Assembly: GCA_024707225.1 (NCBI GenBank)
Contig: JANQAE010000001.1
Location: forward strand, 1,919,387-1,983,386
Reading direction: 5' to 3'
DNA: 64,000 nucleotides
Source: Dokdonella sp.
Lineage (GTDB): Bacteria; Pseudomonadota; Gammaproteobacteria; Xanthomonadales; Rhodanobacteraceae
The translations under genes and the position numbers were made by a program. This document shows, one piece after another, positions 55,638-64,000 of this stretch. The notes under the pieces were generated by a model, which worked only from the letters and a program-made list of their open reading frames with translations, was not told the DNA's origin and ran no database searches. How positions within the stretch are numbered: the first letter of the stretch is position 1; every line of letters begins with the position of its first letter.

Positions 55638-55662
55638 CGGGAACAATTCCCGCCGACGCGCG
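55638..55662 (+). repeat. Copy 2 of a 25-bp palindrome-containing intergenic repeat
   Basis: Same string as 49735-49759 with two substitutions, at the single-base spacers. It ends 34 bases before the alcohol dehydrogenase ATG, in the gap after the aldehyde dehydrogenase gene. Position and palindromic core allow either a regulator site or a dispersed repeat. Confidence 0.6.
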
Positions 55663-55696
55663 CCTTCGCCACCGCCTGATCACGAGGAGTCCGTCC

Positions 55697-57412
<1,716 letters not shown>

Positions 57413-57424
57413 GCGGTGGTGCGC

Positions 57425-58661
57425 ATGAAGAACCGTATGCTCGCCTGCGCGACGCTCGCCGCATCGGCCGCCGTGCTCGTGCACGGCGGCGAGGTCCGCG
57501 CCGCCGAACTGAGCCTGTGCGTCGACCGCACCAGCCCGACCGCGTCGATCGACGCCCGACTCGGCGAGGCGCTGGCCGCGGCCGACGGCAGGACGGCGCG
57601 CATCGAACGCTACGACGGTAGCGGCGGCGAACGCGGCTACCGGCTGCGCAACTTCGCCGAGCTGACCGCCGAGCGCTGCGACTTCGTGCTCGGCTTTCCG
57701 ATCGCCGGTGCGGACGGCCTGCCCGATGGCGTGCATGCGACCGCGGCCTATGCCCGGACCGGCTTCGTGCTGGTCACGGCCGCCGGCGTCGCGGCCGCGA
57801 CGCTCGACACGCTGACCGCCGGCACACGCGTCGCGGTCACGTTCGACACGACGCCGAACCTGTGGTTCGACCGCCATCGGACACTCGAGCGCGTCATCGT
57901 CGAGACCGACGCCGAAGCGGTCGCCGCGCTGCGCAGCGGCGAGGTCGGCGCCGCCGTGCTGTGGCGGCCCGCGCTGGCGTCGCTGAGTGCCGGTGCGTCG
58001 CTGCGCACGGTCGCGATCGACGAGCCGGGCGCGCGCTGGTCGCTGGTCGCGCTGTACGGTGCGCGCGCCGCCGATCAGGCGGCCGCGTTCGACGCCGCGA
58101 TCGCGCGGCTGCGCGCCGACGGTGCACTGGCACGGATCCTCGGCACGGCGGCCGAGCCCGCGGTCGATGTCCGGACCGGCGCGCGCCGCACGGTCACGTC
58201 ACCGCCGCGACGCGTCCGTGCCGCCACGAGCCCGCGCCGCGAGGGCGTCGATCCTCGCGGCGATCGCAGACGCCGCGAAGAACGACTGCGCCGCCGATGC
58301 CAAGCCGAAGAAGGGCAAGGGCGCGCCGGCGCTGTTCACGGCCGAGCAGGCCGAGCTCGGCAAGAAGACCTACGAGGAGAAGTGCGCGTTCTGCCACGCG
58401 CCCGATCTGAACGGTCGCGCCGGTCCGGCATTGCGCGGCAAGTTCTTCGCGGCGCCGAGCCACGGCTACAAGCTGCGCGACATCTTCAAGATCGTCGCCG
58501 AGAACATGCCGGCGACCTCGCCCGGCAGTCTCAGCCACGAGGAGTACGTGCAGATCATGGCCTACATCCTGCTCAACAACGGCTATCCGGCCGGCGATGC
58601 CGCGATGACGTTCGAGGAGATCAGCCGATCCAAGGTGCCGCTGCGCTTCTACGAGGAGTGA
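57425..58661 (+). CDS. Apparent fusion of MxaJ/XoxJ-like periplasmic binding domain and c-type cytochrome, apparent +1 frameshift
   Basis: The gene starts 13 bases after the alcohol dehydrogenase stop with a signal peptide (MLACATLAASAAVLVHGGE). About 220 residues of a family-3-like solute-binding fold follow (CVDRTSPTAS, FVLGFPIAGADGLPDG, GTRVAVTFDTTPNLWF). After RRTVTSPP (about 58205) the next frame continues through ASILAAIADAAKNDCAADAK to a cytochrome c domain. That domain has haem site CAFCH (58383-58397), axial Met in ENMPA and an EEYVQIMAYILLNNGYPAG helix. The second part has no signal peptide of its own, which favours one fused protein of about 412 residues broken by one extra base. 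Separate cistrons remain possible. Confidence 0.8.
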
Positions 58662-59030
58662 GACGCGTGCACCGGCGTCGCGCCCGCCACGGCGCCGGTG
58701 CATATGTGCGGCCTGGGGCCAATCACAGGAAAAAATCCTGCCGCAACGCAACACGGCGCGCGCGAGCCGCCGCCACGCTCCCCACTCCTCCACGGTCGGT
58801 CGGCGTCGCCGCGCCGCAACGGCCCGGAAACGAAACAGTCATGAACGATCACTGTGCAGGAATCCAACATCGCGTTAACAACGGCGCATGCCGCGACACA
58901 GCACGGCGGCAACCCCGGTCCGCCCGCAGGCCCGCGCAGCCGATGACTCGCTGCAACACGAACCTGCGTGGCACATCGCTTGCGTAGAGGACGACCGGGT
59001 TCAATCCGAGCCCTTGGGAGGGTTCATCCT
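58662..59030. other. Intergenic region before the porin gene
   Basis: These 369 bases hold the sigma-54 promoter at 58969-58984 and the GGGAGG ribosome-binding site of the porin. At 58726-58740 CAGGA-AAAAA-TCCTG, followed by CCGCAACGC, is a small hairpin resembling a degenerate form of the 25-bp repeat. There is no clear terminator for the upstream cytochrome gene and no credible ORF. Confidence 0.55.
58969..58984 (+). promoter_or_regulatory. Sigma-54 (-24/-12) promoter of the porin gene
   Basis: TGGCACA, four bases, TTGCG matches the TGGCACG-N4-TTGCW consensus except for the seventh base and the last, less conserved position. GG (58970-58971) and GC (58982-58983) are exactly 10 bases apart. 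It lies about 60 bases before the porin ATG. Confidence 0.82.
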
Positions 59031-60248
59031 ATGCGTAGTCAGAATCAGAACACGGCCTCGATGCGTCCCGTCCGCGTCGCGCGCGCCCGTCTTTCTTGCG
59101 CACTGCGCCATCTGCTGGCGCTGGCCGCAGCGGCGCTGTGCGCCGCACCCGCCGCGCAGGCGGTCGAGATCGAGGCCGGCGACTGGACGATCGACGTCGG
59201 CGGATTCATCAATGCCTACTACACGGCGACCGACTGCGGCAACGAGATGGTCGGCGGTCTCGCGCTGGCCGGGCGCGCGCTCGGCTGCGGCGGCGAGGAC
59301 AAGCGCACGACGATCGGCAACGGCCTGCTGCCCAACGCCCTGGTCACCAAGTTCCGCACCTCGCAGGGTGGCTACGACATCGGCGGCACGATCGCGATCA
59401 TGGCGCATACCGCGACCTCCAGTTCGATCGATGCCAACAGCGGCGTCGACGTGCGCCAGGCGTTCTTCACGATCGGCGACGACCGCATCGGCACGTTCAA
59501 GCTCGGTCGCGACTACGGCATCTTCGGCGCCAATGCGATCCTCACCGACATGACCCTGCTCGGCGTCGGCATGCCGATCCAGGCCACGCAACGCGGCCGC
59601 GTCACGCTCGGCCACATCGGCTCGGGCTACAGCTGGCTCGGCAACTACGGCCAGATGACGTGGACCTCGGCGCCGGCCGGCGGCTTCGTCTTCAGCGGCG
59701 GCCTGATGAGTCCGGTCGACAACGGCGCCGACTACGTCTCCAAGTCCGAGCCGCAGCTGCAGGCCCAGCTGGCCTGGAGCAACGAGGGCTTCAAGGTGTG
59801 GGCCGGCGCCAAGACGCAGCGCTTCCATCCGGCCGAGGACGCCGATCCGGCGCTCGAGCCGTTCACGATGACCGGTGCCGAGATCGGCGCGTCGTTCACG
59901 GCGGGGCGCTTCGCGGCCCTGGCCAACGTGCAGAGCGGCAAGGGCCTGGGCATCCTGTCCGACGGCGACCAGGAAGACACCAAGTCGACCAACTGGCTCG
60001 CGCAGGGCACGTTCGCGGCGACCGACAAGCTCAAGCTCGGCCTCAACTACGGCGTCAGCCGCAACCGCGACGAAGAGCCGGCCACCGGCGGCCTCAAGCA
60101 GAACAGCAACGCCACCGCCGGTGCCTACTATGCGCTGACCAGCAGCGTGACGTTCGCGTTCGAACTCAGCCAGACCCGCTCGAAGGGATTCGACGGCGAA
60201 ACCGTCAAGATGAACGGTGCCTCCTTCGGCGGCATCGTCTTCTTTTGA
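59031..60248 (+). CDS. Outer-membrane porin linked to alcohol oxidation
   Basis: The 405-residue protein has a signal peptide (HLLALAAAALCAAPAAQA) and then alternating beta strands ending in the outer-membrane C-terminal Phe (FGGIVFF). The segments IDVGGFINAYYTATDCGNEM and IGTFKLGRDYGIFGANAIL are typical of trimeric gram-negative porins. It would let the alcohol or a cofactor cross the outer membrane. The chosen ATG has GGGAGG nine bases upstream. It is controlled by its own sigma-54 promoter and sits directly after the dehydrogenase/cytochrome genes. Confidence 0.92.
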   Translation: MRSQNQNTASMRPVRVARARLSCALRHLLALAAAALCAAPAAQAVEIEAGDWTIDVGGFINAYYTATDCGNEMVGGLALAGRALGCGGEDKRTTIGNGLLPNALVTKFRTSQGGYDIGGTIAIMAHTATSSSIDANSGVDVRQAFFTIGDDRIGTFKLGRDYGIFGANAILTDMTLLGVGMPIQATQRGRVTLGHIGSGYSWLGNYGQMTWTSAPAGGFVFSGGLMSPVDNGADYVSKSEPQLQAQLAWSNEGFKVWAGAKTQRFHPAEDADPALEPFTMTGAEIGASFTAGRFAALANVQSGKGLGILSDGDQEDTKSTNWLAQGTFAATDKLKLGLNYGVSRNRDEEPATGGLKQNSNATAGAYYALTSSVTFAFELSQTRSKGFDGETVKMNGASFGGIVFF

Positions 60249-60308
60249 CGTCCCGTCGGTCCGCGGCCGGTGCGGCCGCGGACCGACCGAACCGGCACGA
60301 TCCTTCCG

Positions 60309-60692
60309 ATGACCTCGACACCGACCCCGCTCCAAGTCACCGCGACGCCGGCGACGCTGACCCTGATCGACCGTCTGCGCGAACGTCACGGACCGCTGCT
60401 GTTCCACCAGTCCGGCGGCTGCTGCGACGGCTCCTCGCCGATGTGCTATCCGCAGGGCGAGTTCCTGATCGGCGACGCCGACGTCGAGCTCGGCGACATC
60501 GGTGGTGCGCCGTTCTACATCAGCCGGCCGCAGTTCGAGTACTGGAAGCACACCCAGCTGATCATCGACGTCGTCGAGGGCCGCGGCGGCATGTTCTCGC
60601 TCGAGAACGGCGAAGGCCTGCGCTTCCTGGTCCGCTCGCGACTGTTCGACGACGCCGAGTTCGCGGCGCTGCAGGCGGCCGGCCGGGTCTGA
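60309..60692 (+). CDS. DUF779 protein
   Basis: The 127-residue protein carries the DUF779 core LLFHQSGGCCDGSSPMCYPQ and then FYISRPQFEYWKHTQLIIDV. The Cys-Cys...Cys cluster could bind metal. DUF779 genes often sit next to AldB-like aldehyde dehydrogenases. Here it follows the porin after 60 bases and probably shares its sigma-54 transcript. Its function is unknown; a role in metal handling or aldehyde metabolism is inferred from context only. Confidence 0.9.
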   Translation: MTSTPTPLQVTATPATLTLIDRLRERHGPLLFHQSGGCCDGSSPMCYPQGEFLIGDADVELGDIGGAPFYISRPQFEYWKHTQLIIDVVEGRGGMFSLENGEGLRFLVRSRLFDDAEFAALQAAGRV

Positions 60693-60728
60693 GCGCCGCG
60701 TGCCGCCGCGCGGCTGATCGCAGCGCGA

Positions 60729-61190
60729 TCAGGCCGGGCCGGCGCCGCGCACCTTCAGCGTGGTGCCGTTGATGCCGACGACCTCGACCGTCGAGCCGGC
60801 CGGCGTATCGCTGCCTTCGGCGAGCCAGACCGTGTCGCCGACGCGGACCTTGCCACGGCCGTTGACGATCGCCTCGGCGACGACCAGATGCCGGCCGAGC
60901 ATGCGCTCGCCCTTGCGATTGAGCAGCGGCTGGTCGTCGCGCTGCTCGGCGACGGGCCGGATGTACTTCCAGTAGATCAGACAGGTCGCCAGCGACAGCA
61001 GCGCGAAAACGATCGCCTGGGCGAGCGGCGCCAGATCCGGCAGCAGCAGCGTCAGCACGCCCATCAGTGCGGCCGACAGGCCGACCCATAGCAGGAAATA
61101 GCCCGGCGCGATGAGCTCCGCGCCGATCAGCACCAGCGCCGCGAGCCACCAGCCGTAGTGCAGCGACAGACCGTCGGGCAGCCAGTTCAT
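60729..61190 (-). CDS. NfeD family membrane protein
   Basis: The 153-residue protein has three to four hydrophobic helices (WWLAALVLIGAELIAPGYFL, LLWVGLSAALMGVLTLLL) and a C-terminal OB-fold at about 90-153 with GKVRVGDTVWLAEGSD. NfeD proteins partner stomatin/SPFH proteins in membrane microdomains. The stomatin gene lies just upstream on the same strand, 160 bases away. Confidence 0.93.
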   Translation of the reverse strand: MNWLPDGLSLHYGWWLAALVLIGAELIAPGYFLLWVGLSAALMGVLTLLLPDLAPLAQAIVFALLSLATCLIYWKYIRPVAEQRDDQPLLNRKGERMLGRHLVVAEAIVNGRGKVRVGDTVWLAEGSDTPAGSTVEVVGINGTTLKVRGAGPA

Positions 61191-61350
61191 CGTTCACGCC
61201 TCCTGTAGCCATGGGGTGAGCAGCGGGCCGGAGCCCGGTGCTCGGTCGAATCGTCCCGACGGTGCCTGCGCCTGTTCCCGGCATCGATCGCCTGCGGCTC
61301 GATGCCGGCGCAGCCGGGCCGGATCGGCGGCGCGGCCTCCGCGCCGCCGA

Positions 61351-62313
61351 TCAGCGCAATGGCGGCTGCGGCGGCGGCGGGACGCGCCCGGGCGGCGGCG
61401 GCGCGGCCTGCCGTTCGAGCGCGCTGCGCGCGATCTCGGCGATGCCGGCCAGCGAGCCGAGCACGCCGGTCGCCTCCATCGGCAGGATCAGCGTCTTCTG
61501 GTTCGGCGCGCTGGCCAGCGCCTGCAGCGCCTCGACGTACTTGTTGGCGACGAAATAGTTGATCGCGTTGATGTCGCCCTGCGCGATCGCCGCCGACACC
61601 ATCTCGGTCGCCTTGGCCTCGGCCTGGGCCAGGCGTTCACGCGCCTCGGCCTCGCGGAACGCGGCCTCCTTCTTGCCCTCGGCCTCGAGGATCGCCGACT
61701 GCTTCTCGCCGTCGGCCTTGAGGATCGCCGCCTGGCGGAAACCTTCGGCGTCGAGGATGTTCGCGCGCTTCTCGCGCTCGGCCTTCATCTGGCGCGCCAT
61801 CGCGTCGACCAGATCGCGCGGCGGCGAGATGTCCTTGATCTCGATGCGGTTGACCTTGACGCCCCAGGGATGGGTCGCCTCGTCGACGACGCTGAGCAGC
61901 TTGGCATTGATCGCGTCGCGCTGGCTCAGCGATTCGTCCAGGTCCATCGAGCCGAGCACGGTGCGGATGTTGGTCATGATCAGCGCCAGCGCGGCCTGCT
62001 CGAGATTGGCGACCTCATAGGCGGCCTTGGCGGCGTCGAGCACCTGGTAGAACACCACGCCGTCGACGCGCACGACCGCGTTGTCCTTGGTGATGACGTC
62101 CTGCGAAGGCACGTCGAGCACCTGCTCCATCATGTTCATCCGGCGGCCGACGTTCTGCACCATCGGCACCAGCAGATGGAAGCCCGGCGTCAGCGTATGG
62201 GTGTACTTGCCCCAGCGTTCGACGGTCCACTCGTAGCCTTGCGGCACGATGCGGATCGCCTTGTACAAGAGGATCACGACGAGCGCGACGAGCGCGGCTA
62301 TGACGAACGGCAT
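61351..62313 (-). CDS. SPFH/Band 7 (stomatin-like, QmcA-type) protein
   Basis: The 320-residue protein has an N-terminal membrane helix (FVIAALVALVVILLYKAI), then an SPFH domain opening VPQGYEWTVERWGKYTHTL. A long charged coiled coil follows (EREKRANILDAEGFRQAAI, EAEARERLAQAEAKATEM), with a Pro-rich tail. It would oligomerise on the inner membrane with NfeD and help control membrane protease access. Length and order match QmcA. Confidence 0.95.
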   Translation of the reverse strand: MPFVIAALVALVVILLYKAIRIVPQGYEWTVERWGKYTHTLTPGFHLLVPMVQNVGRRMNMMEQVLDVPSQDVITKDNAVVRVDGVVFYQVLDAAKAAYEVANLEQAALALIMTNIRTVLGSMDLDESLSQRDAINAKLLSVVDEATHPWGVKVNRIEIKDISPPRDLVDAMARQMKAEREKRANILDAEGFRQAAILKADGEKQSAILEAEGKKEAAFREAEARERLAQAEAKATEMVSAAIAQGDINAINYFVANKYVEALQALASAPNQKTLILPMEATGVLGSLAGIAEIARSALERQAAPPPPGRVPPPPQPPLR

Positions 62314-62564
62314 GGACGGCTCCTGCGGGGCTGTACGTCACGATAGCAGGCGCGCGTTGCGCGAAAAAGGCGCGCTGCAGCGGCGCCCCGGGCGGACCGC
62401 CTTCCCGCTCCGATGCGCACGGTCGCGACCGGCGGCGCGAGCGCCGCCGCAGGCGGCCGGACGAGACGGGCACGGCGAGTCCGCGATCGGTCGCGGCCTT
62501 CGGTGCCCGATGCGGCAGCGGACGCGGCCCGGCCGTCGCCGGTCGCGGCACGCGGCGGCGCCGC

Positions 62565-63875
62565 TCAGACCGGCTGCGGCAGCAGCAGGCTGACCTCGAG
62601 GCCACCGTCGGCGCGATTGGCGAGCTGGACGCGGCCGCCGTGCGCCTCGGCGATCTCGCGCGCCAGCGAAAGGCCCAGGCCCGTTCCGCTGCGCTTGGTC
62701 GAGTAGAACGGCAGCAGCGCGTTGGCCAGCACGGTCTCGCTCATGCCCGGACCGCGGTCGCGCACGTCGATGCGCAGATCGCGCCCCGACCGCGAGACGC
62801 GCAGCTCGACGCCCTCGGGCGGGCCGCCGGCCTCGTGCGCGTTCTTGAGCAGGTTGATCAGCACCTGCTCGATCTGCGTGCGGTCGAACCAGCCCGGCTC
62901 GGCCGGTGGCGGACCGGACGATGCGAACGCGTACTGCGCGGCCAGCGCGTCGAGCAGCGGCGCCCAGGCCACGGCCTGCGGCTGCGGCTGCGGCAGCCGC
63001 GCGAAGCGCGCATAGCCCTGGATGAAAGCCTCCAGATGGCGCGCGCGGTCCTCGATCGTCTCGAACACCGTCGGCAGACGCGAGACGTCGCCGCGGCGCG
63101 CCAGCTCGCGCCCCGAATGCGACAGCGAGCTGATCGGCGCCAGCGAGTTGTTGATCTCGTGGCTGATCACGCGGATCACCTTCTTCCAGGTCGCCACCTC
63201 TTGGCGCGACAGCTCGCGCGTCATCCGTCGCAGCATGACCATGCGATGCGCACGGCCCTGCAGCTTGAAGTCGCGCTGCGAGAGGTGGAAGGTCTCCTCC
63301 TCGCCGTCGATCTCGGCCGAGAACAGGCGGTCCTCGCGGTCGGCCAGCGCGGCGCCGAGCTGCTCGGGCGCGTCGGCGACGATCGCGTCGAAGCGCTCGC
63401 CGTTGAGCGCGCGACCGTGGTTGAGCAGGGCACGCGCGGCCAGGTTGGCATGGACGACATGGCCGCCCGATTCGATCAGCACCATCGCCGTCGGCGAGTG
63501 CTGCACCAGCGTGTCGAGCATCAGCTCGCGCTCGACCAGTCCGCGGCGCTGCTCGCGCAGCACCTGGCCGAGCTGGTTGTGCGCGGCGACCAGATCGCCC
63601 ATCTCGTCGCGGCGGCGATCGGCGATCGAGAAGCTGAAATCGCCGTCGCGGAACGCGACGACGCTGCCGGACAGGGCGCGGATCAGCTCGACCACCGGCC
63701 GCGCCATCAGCCGGGCCGCCAGCATCGCGACCGGCAGCACCGCGGCGAAAGCGGCCGCCGCGGCGAGCCACGGCGTCTGCAGCCAGCCGGTCAGCACGGC
63801 CGTCAGCGCCGCGGCCAGCGCGGCCGCGAACGCCATCGCCGCGGCCAGCTTACCCTCGAGCGACAGGAGGCGCAT
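62565..63875 (-). CDS. NtrY-like sensor histidine kinase
   Basis: The 436-residue protein has two N-terminal membrane helices (about 10-55), a HAMP-like region with [20 protein letters not shown] and a PAS-type segment ([20 protein letters not shown]). The H-box [16 protein letters not shown] has its His near 240. The ATPase domain has N-box [17 protein letters not shown] and G-boxes DRGPGMSE and [13 protein letters not shown]. It resembles NtrY-type kinases; its response regulator is not in the window. Its start overlaps the end of proA by 26 bases. Confidence 0.93.
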   Translation of the reverse strand: MRLLSLEGKLAAAMAFAAALAAALTAVLTGWLQTPWLAAAAAFAAVLPVAMLAARLMARPVVELIRALSGSVVAFRDGDFSFSIADRRRDEMGDLVAAHNQLGQVLREQRRGLVERELMLDTLVQHSPTAMVLIESGGHVVHANLAARALLNHGRALNGERFDAIVADAPEQLGAALADREDRLFSAEIDGEEETFHLSQRDFKLQGRAHRMVMLRRMTRELSRQEVATWKKVIRVISHEINNSLAPISSLSHSGRELARRGDVSRLPTVFETIEDRARHLEAFIQGYARFARLPQPQPQAVAWAPLLDALAAQYAFASSGPPPAEPGWFDRTQIEQVLINLLKNAHEAGGPPEGVELRVSRSGRDLRIDVRDRGPGMSETVLANALLPFYSTKRSGTGLGLSLAREIAEAHGGRVQLANRADGGLEVSLLLPQPV

Positions 63876-64000
63876 GGCGCACCTGCCCTTCGCCGCGCAC
63901 GATCGTCCGTTCGATCGTCAGCGCCTCCAGCCCCATCGGACCGTAGGCGTGCAGGCGCGTCGTCGAAATGCCGATCTCGGCGCCGAGGCCGAGCTCGCCG
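63850..64000 (-). CDS. proA: Gamma-glutamyl phosphate reductase, C-terminal end only
   Basis: Only the last 49 codons are present: [20 protein letters not shown], then [20 protein letters not shown] and RHAPPVARG before the stop at 63850. The [18 protein letters not shown] string is diagnostic of ProA, which makes glutamate-5-semialdehyde in proline synthesis. The gene continues beyond the window edge. The overlap with the kinase gene start suggests co-transcription. Confidence 0.93.
   Translation of the reverse strand, partial: GELGLGAEIGISTTRLHAYGPMGLEALTIERTIVRGEGQVRHAPPVARG

Overview
The window is high-GC DNA, with strong G/C preference at third codon positions, from a gammaproteobacterium. 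The gene content (tricorn-like S41 protease, SelO, a TIGR02999-type ECF sigma factor beside a Ser/Thr kinase, mlaFEDCB, S8 protease with PKD and PPC domains, NtrY-like kinase) fits the Xanthomonadales, probably Rhodanobacteraceae and possibly a Dokdonella-like organism. That placement is inferred from gene content, not from a database search. I saw no rRNA, tRNA, CRISPR array, prophage or intact insertion sequence.

Layout. 1-8.4 kb: a cut ELM1-like gene, a YceI protein, a Yip1 membrane protein, then a tightly coupled operon (zinc finger, glycosyltransferase, O-antigen ligase, PhzF, M14 peptidase). 8.6-20.5 kb, minus strand: zinc peptidase, GNAT, a 950-residue secreted GEVED protein with clear promoter and terminator, Uup, SelO and the tricorn-like protease. 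21-28.7 kb: small regulators, a PhnA protein, DUF808, a GH18 hydrolase, an ArsR regulator with an aldo/keto reductase and an evident operator, ChaC, and a MoxR/VWA pair. 28.8-32.1 kb: a Ser/Thr kinase facing an ECF sigma factor. 32.4-39.9 kb: housekeeping genes (hemW, rdgB, rph, yicC, gmk) and the complete phospholipid-transport operon mlaFEDCB. 39.9-42.1 kb: an AT-richer islet with one unusual gene (two membrane helices, coiled coil, GAF-like domain). 42.1-51.9 kb: S8 protease with an attenuator-like leader, D-amino-acid dehydrogenase, serine hydrolase, NlpC/P60, FMN reductase, SlyD, YkvA. 51.9-60.7 kb: an alcohol-oxidation cluster. 60.7-64 kb: NfeD, stomatin, NtrY-like kinase and the end of proA.

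The most coherent system is the alcohol-oxidation cluster. It holds an AcoR-like sigma-54 activator, a divergent aldehyde dehydrogenase, a periplasmic PQQ alcohol dehydrogenase whose active site has the Asp-X-Asp pattern of lanthanide enzymes, a protein that appears to join a MxaJ/XoxJ-like binding domain to a c-type cytochrome, a porin and a DUF779 protein. Near-consensus -24/-12 promoters precede the aldehyde dehydrogenase and the porin, and a perfect 17-bp palindrome lies at enhancer distance. Together these suggest one alcohol-inducible regulon: porin for entry, periplasmic oxidation to aldehyde with electrons passed to the cytochrome, then cytoplasmic oxidation to the acid.

Seven genes are split by single-base frame changes, several at G or C runs. 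Because they hit unrelated genes and each protein is otherwise intact in the adjoining frame, sequencing or assembly error is the likely cause. Each is given as one gene with the break marked.
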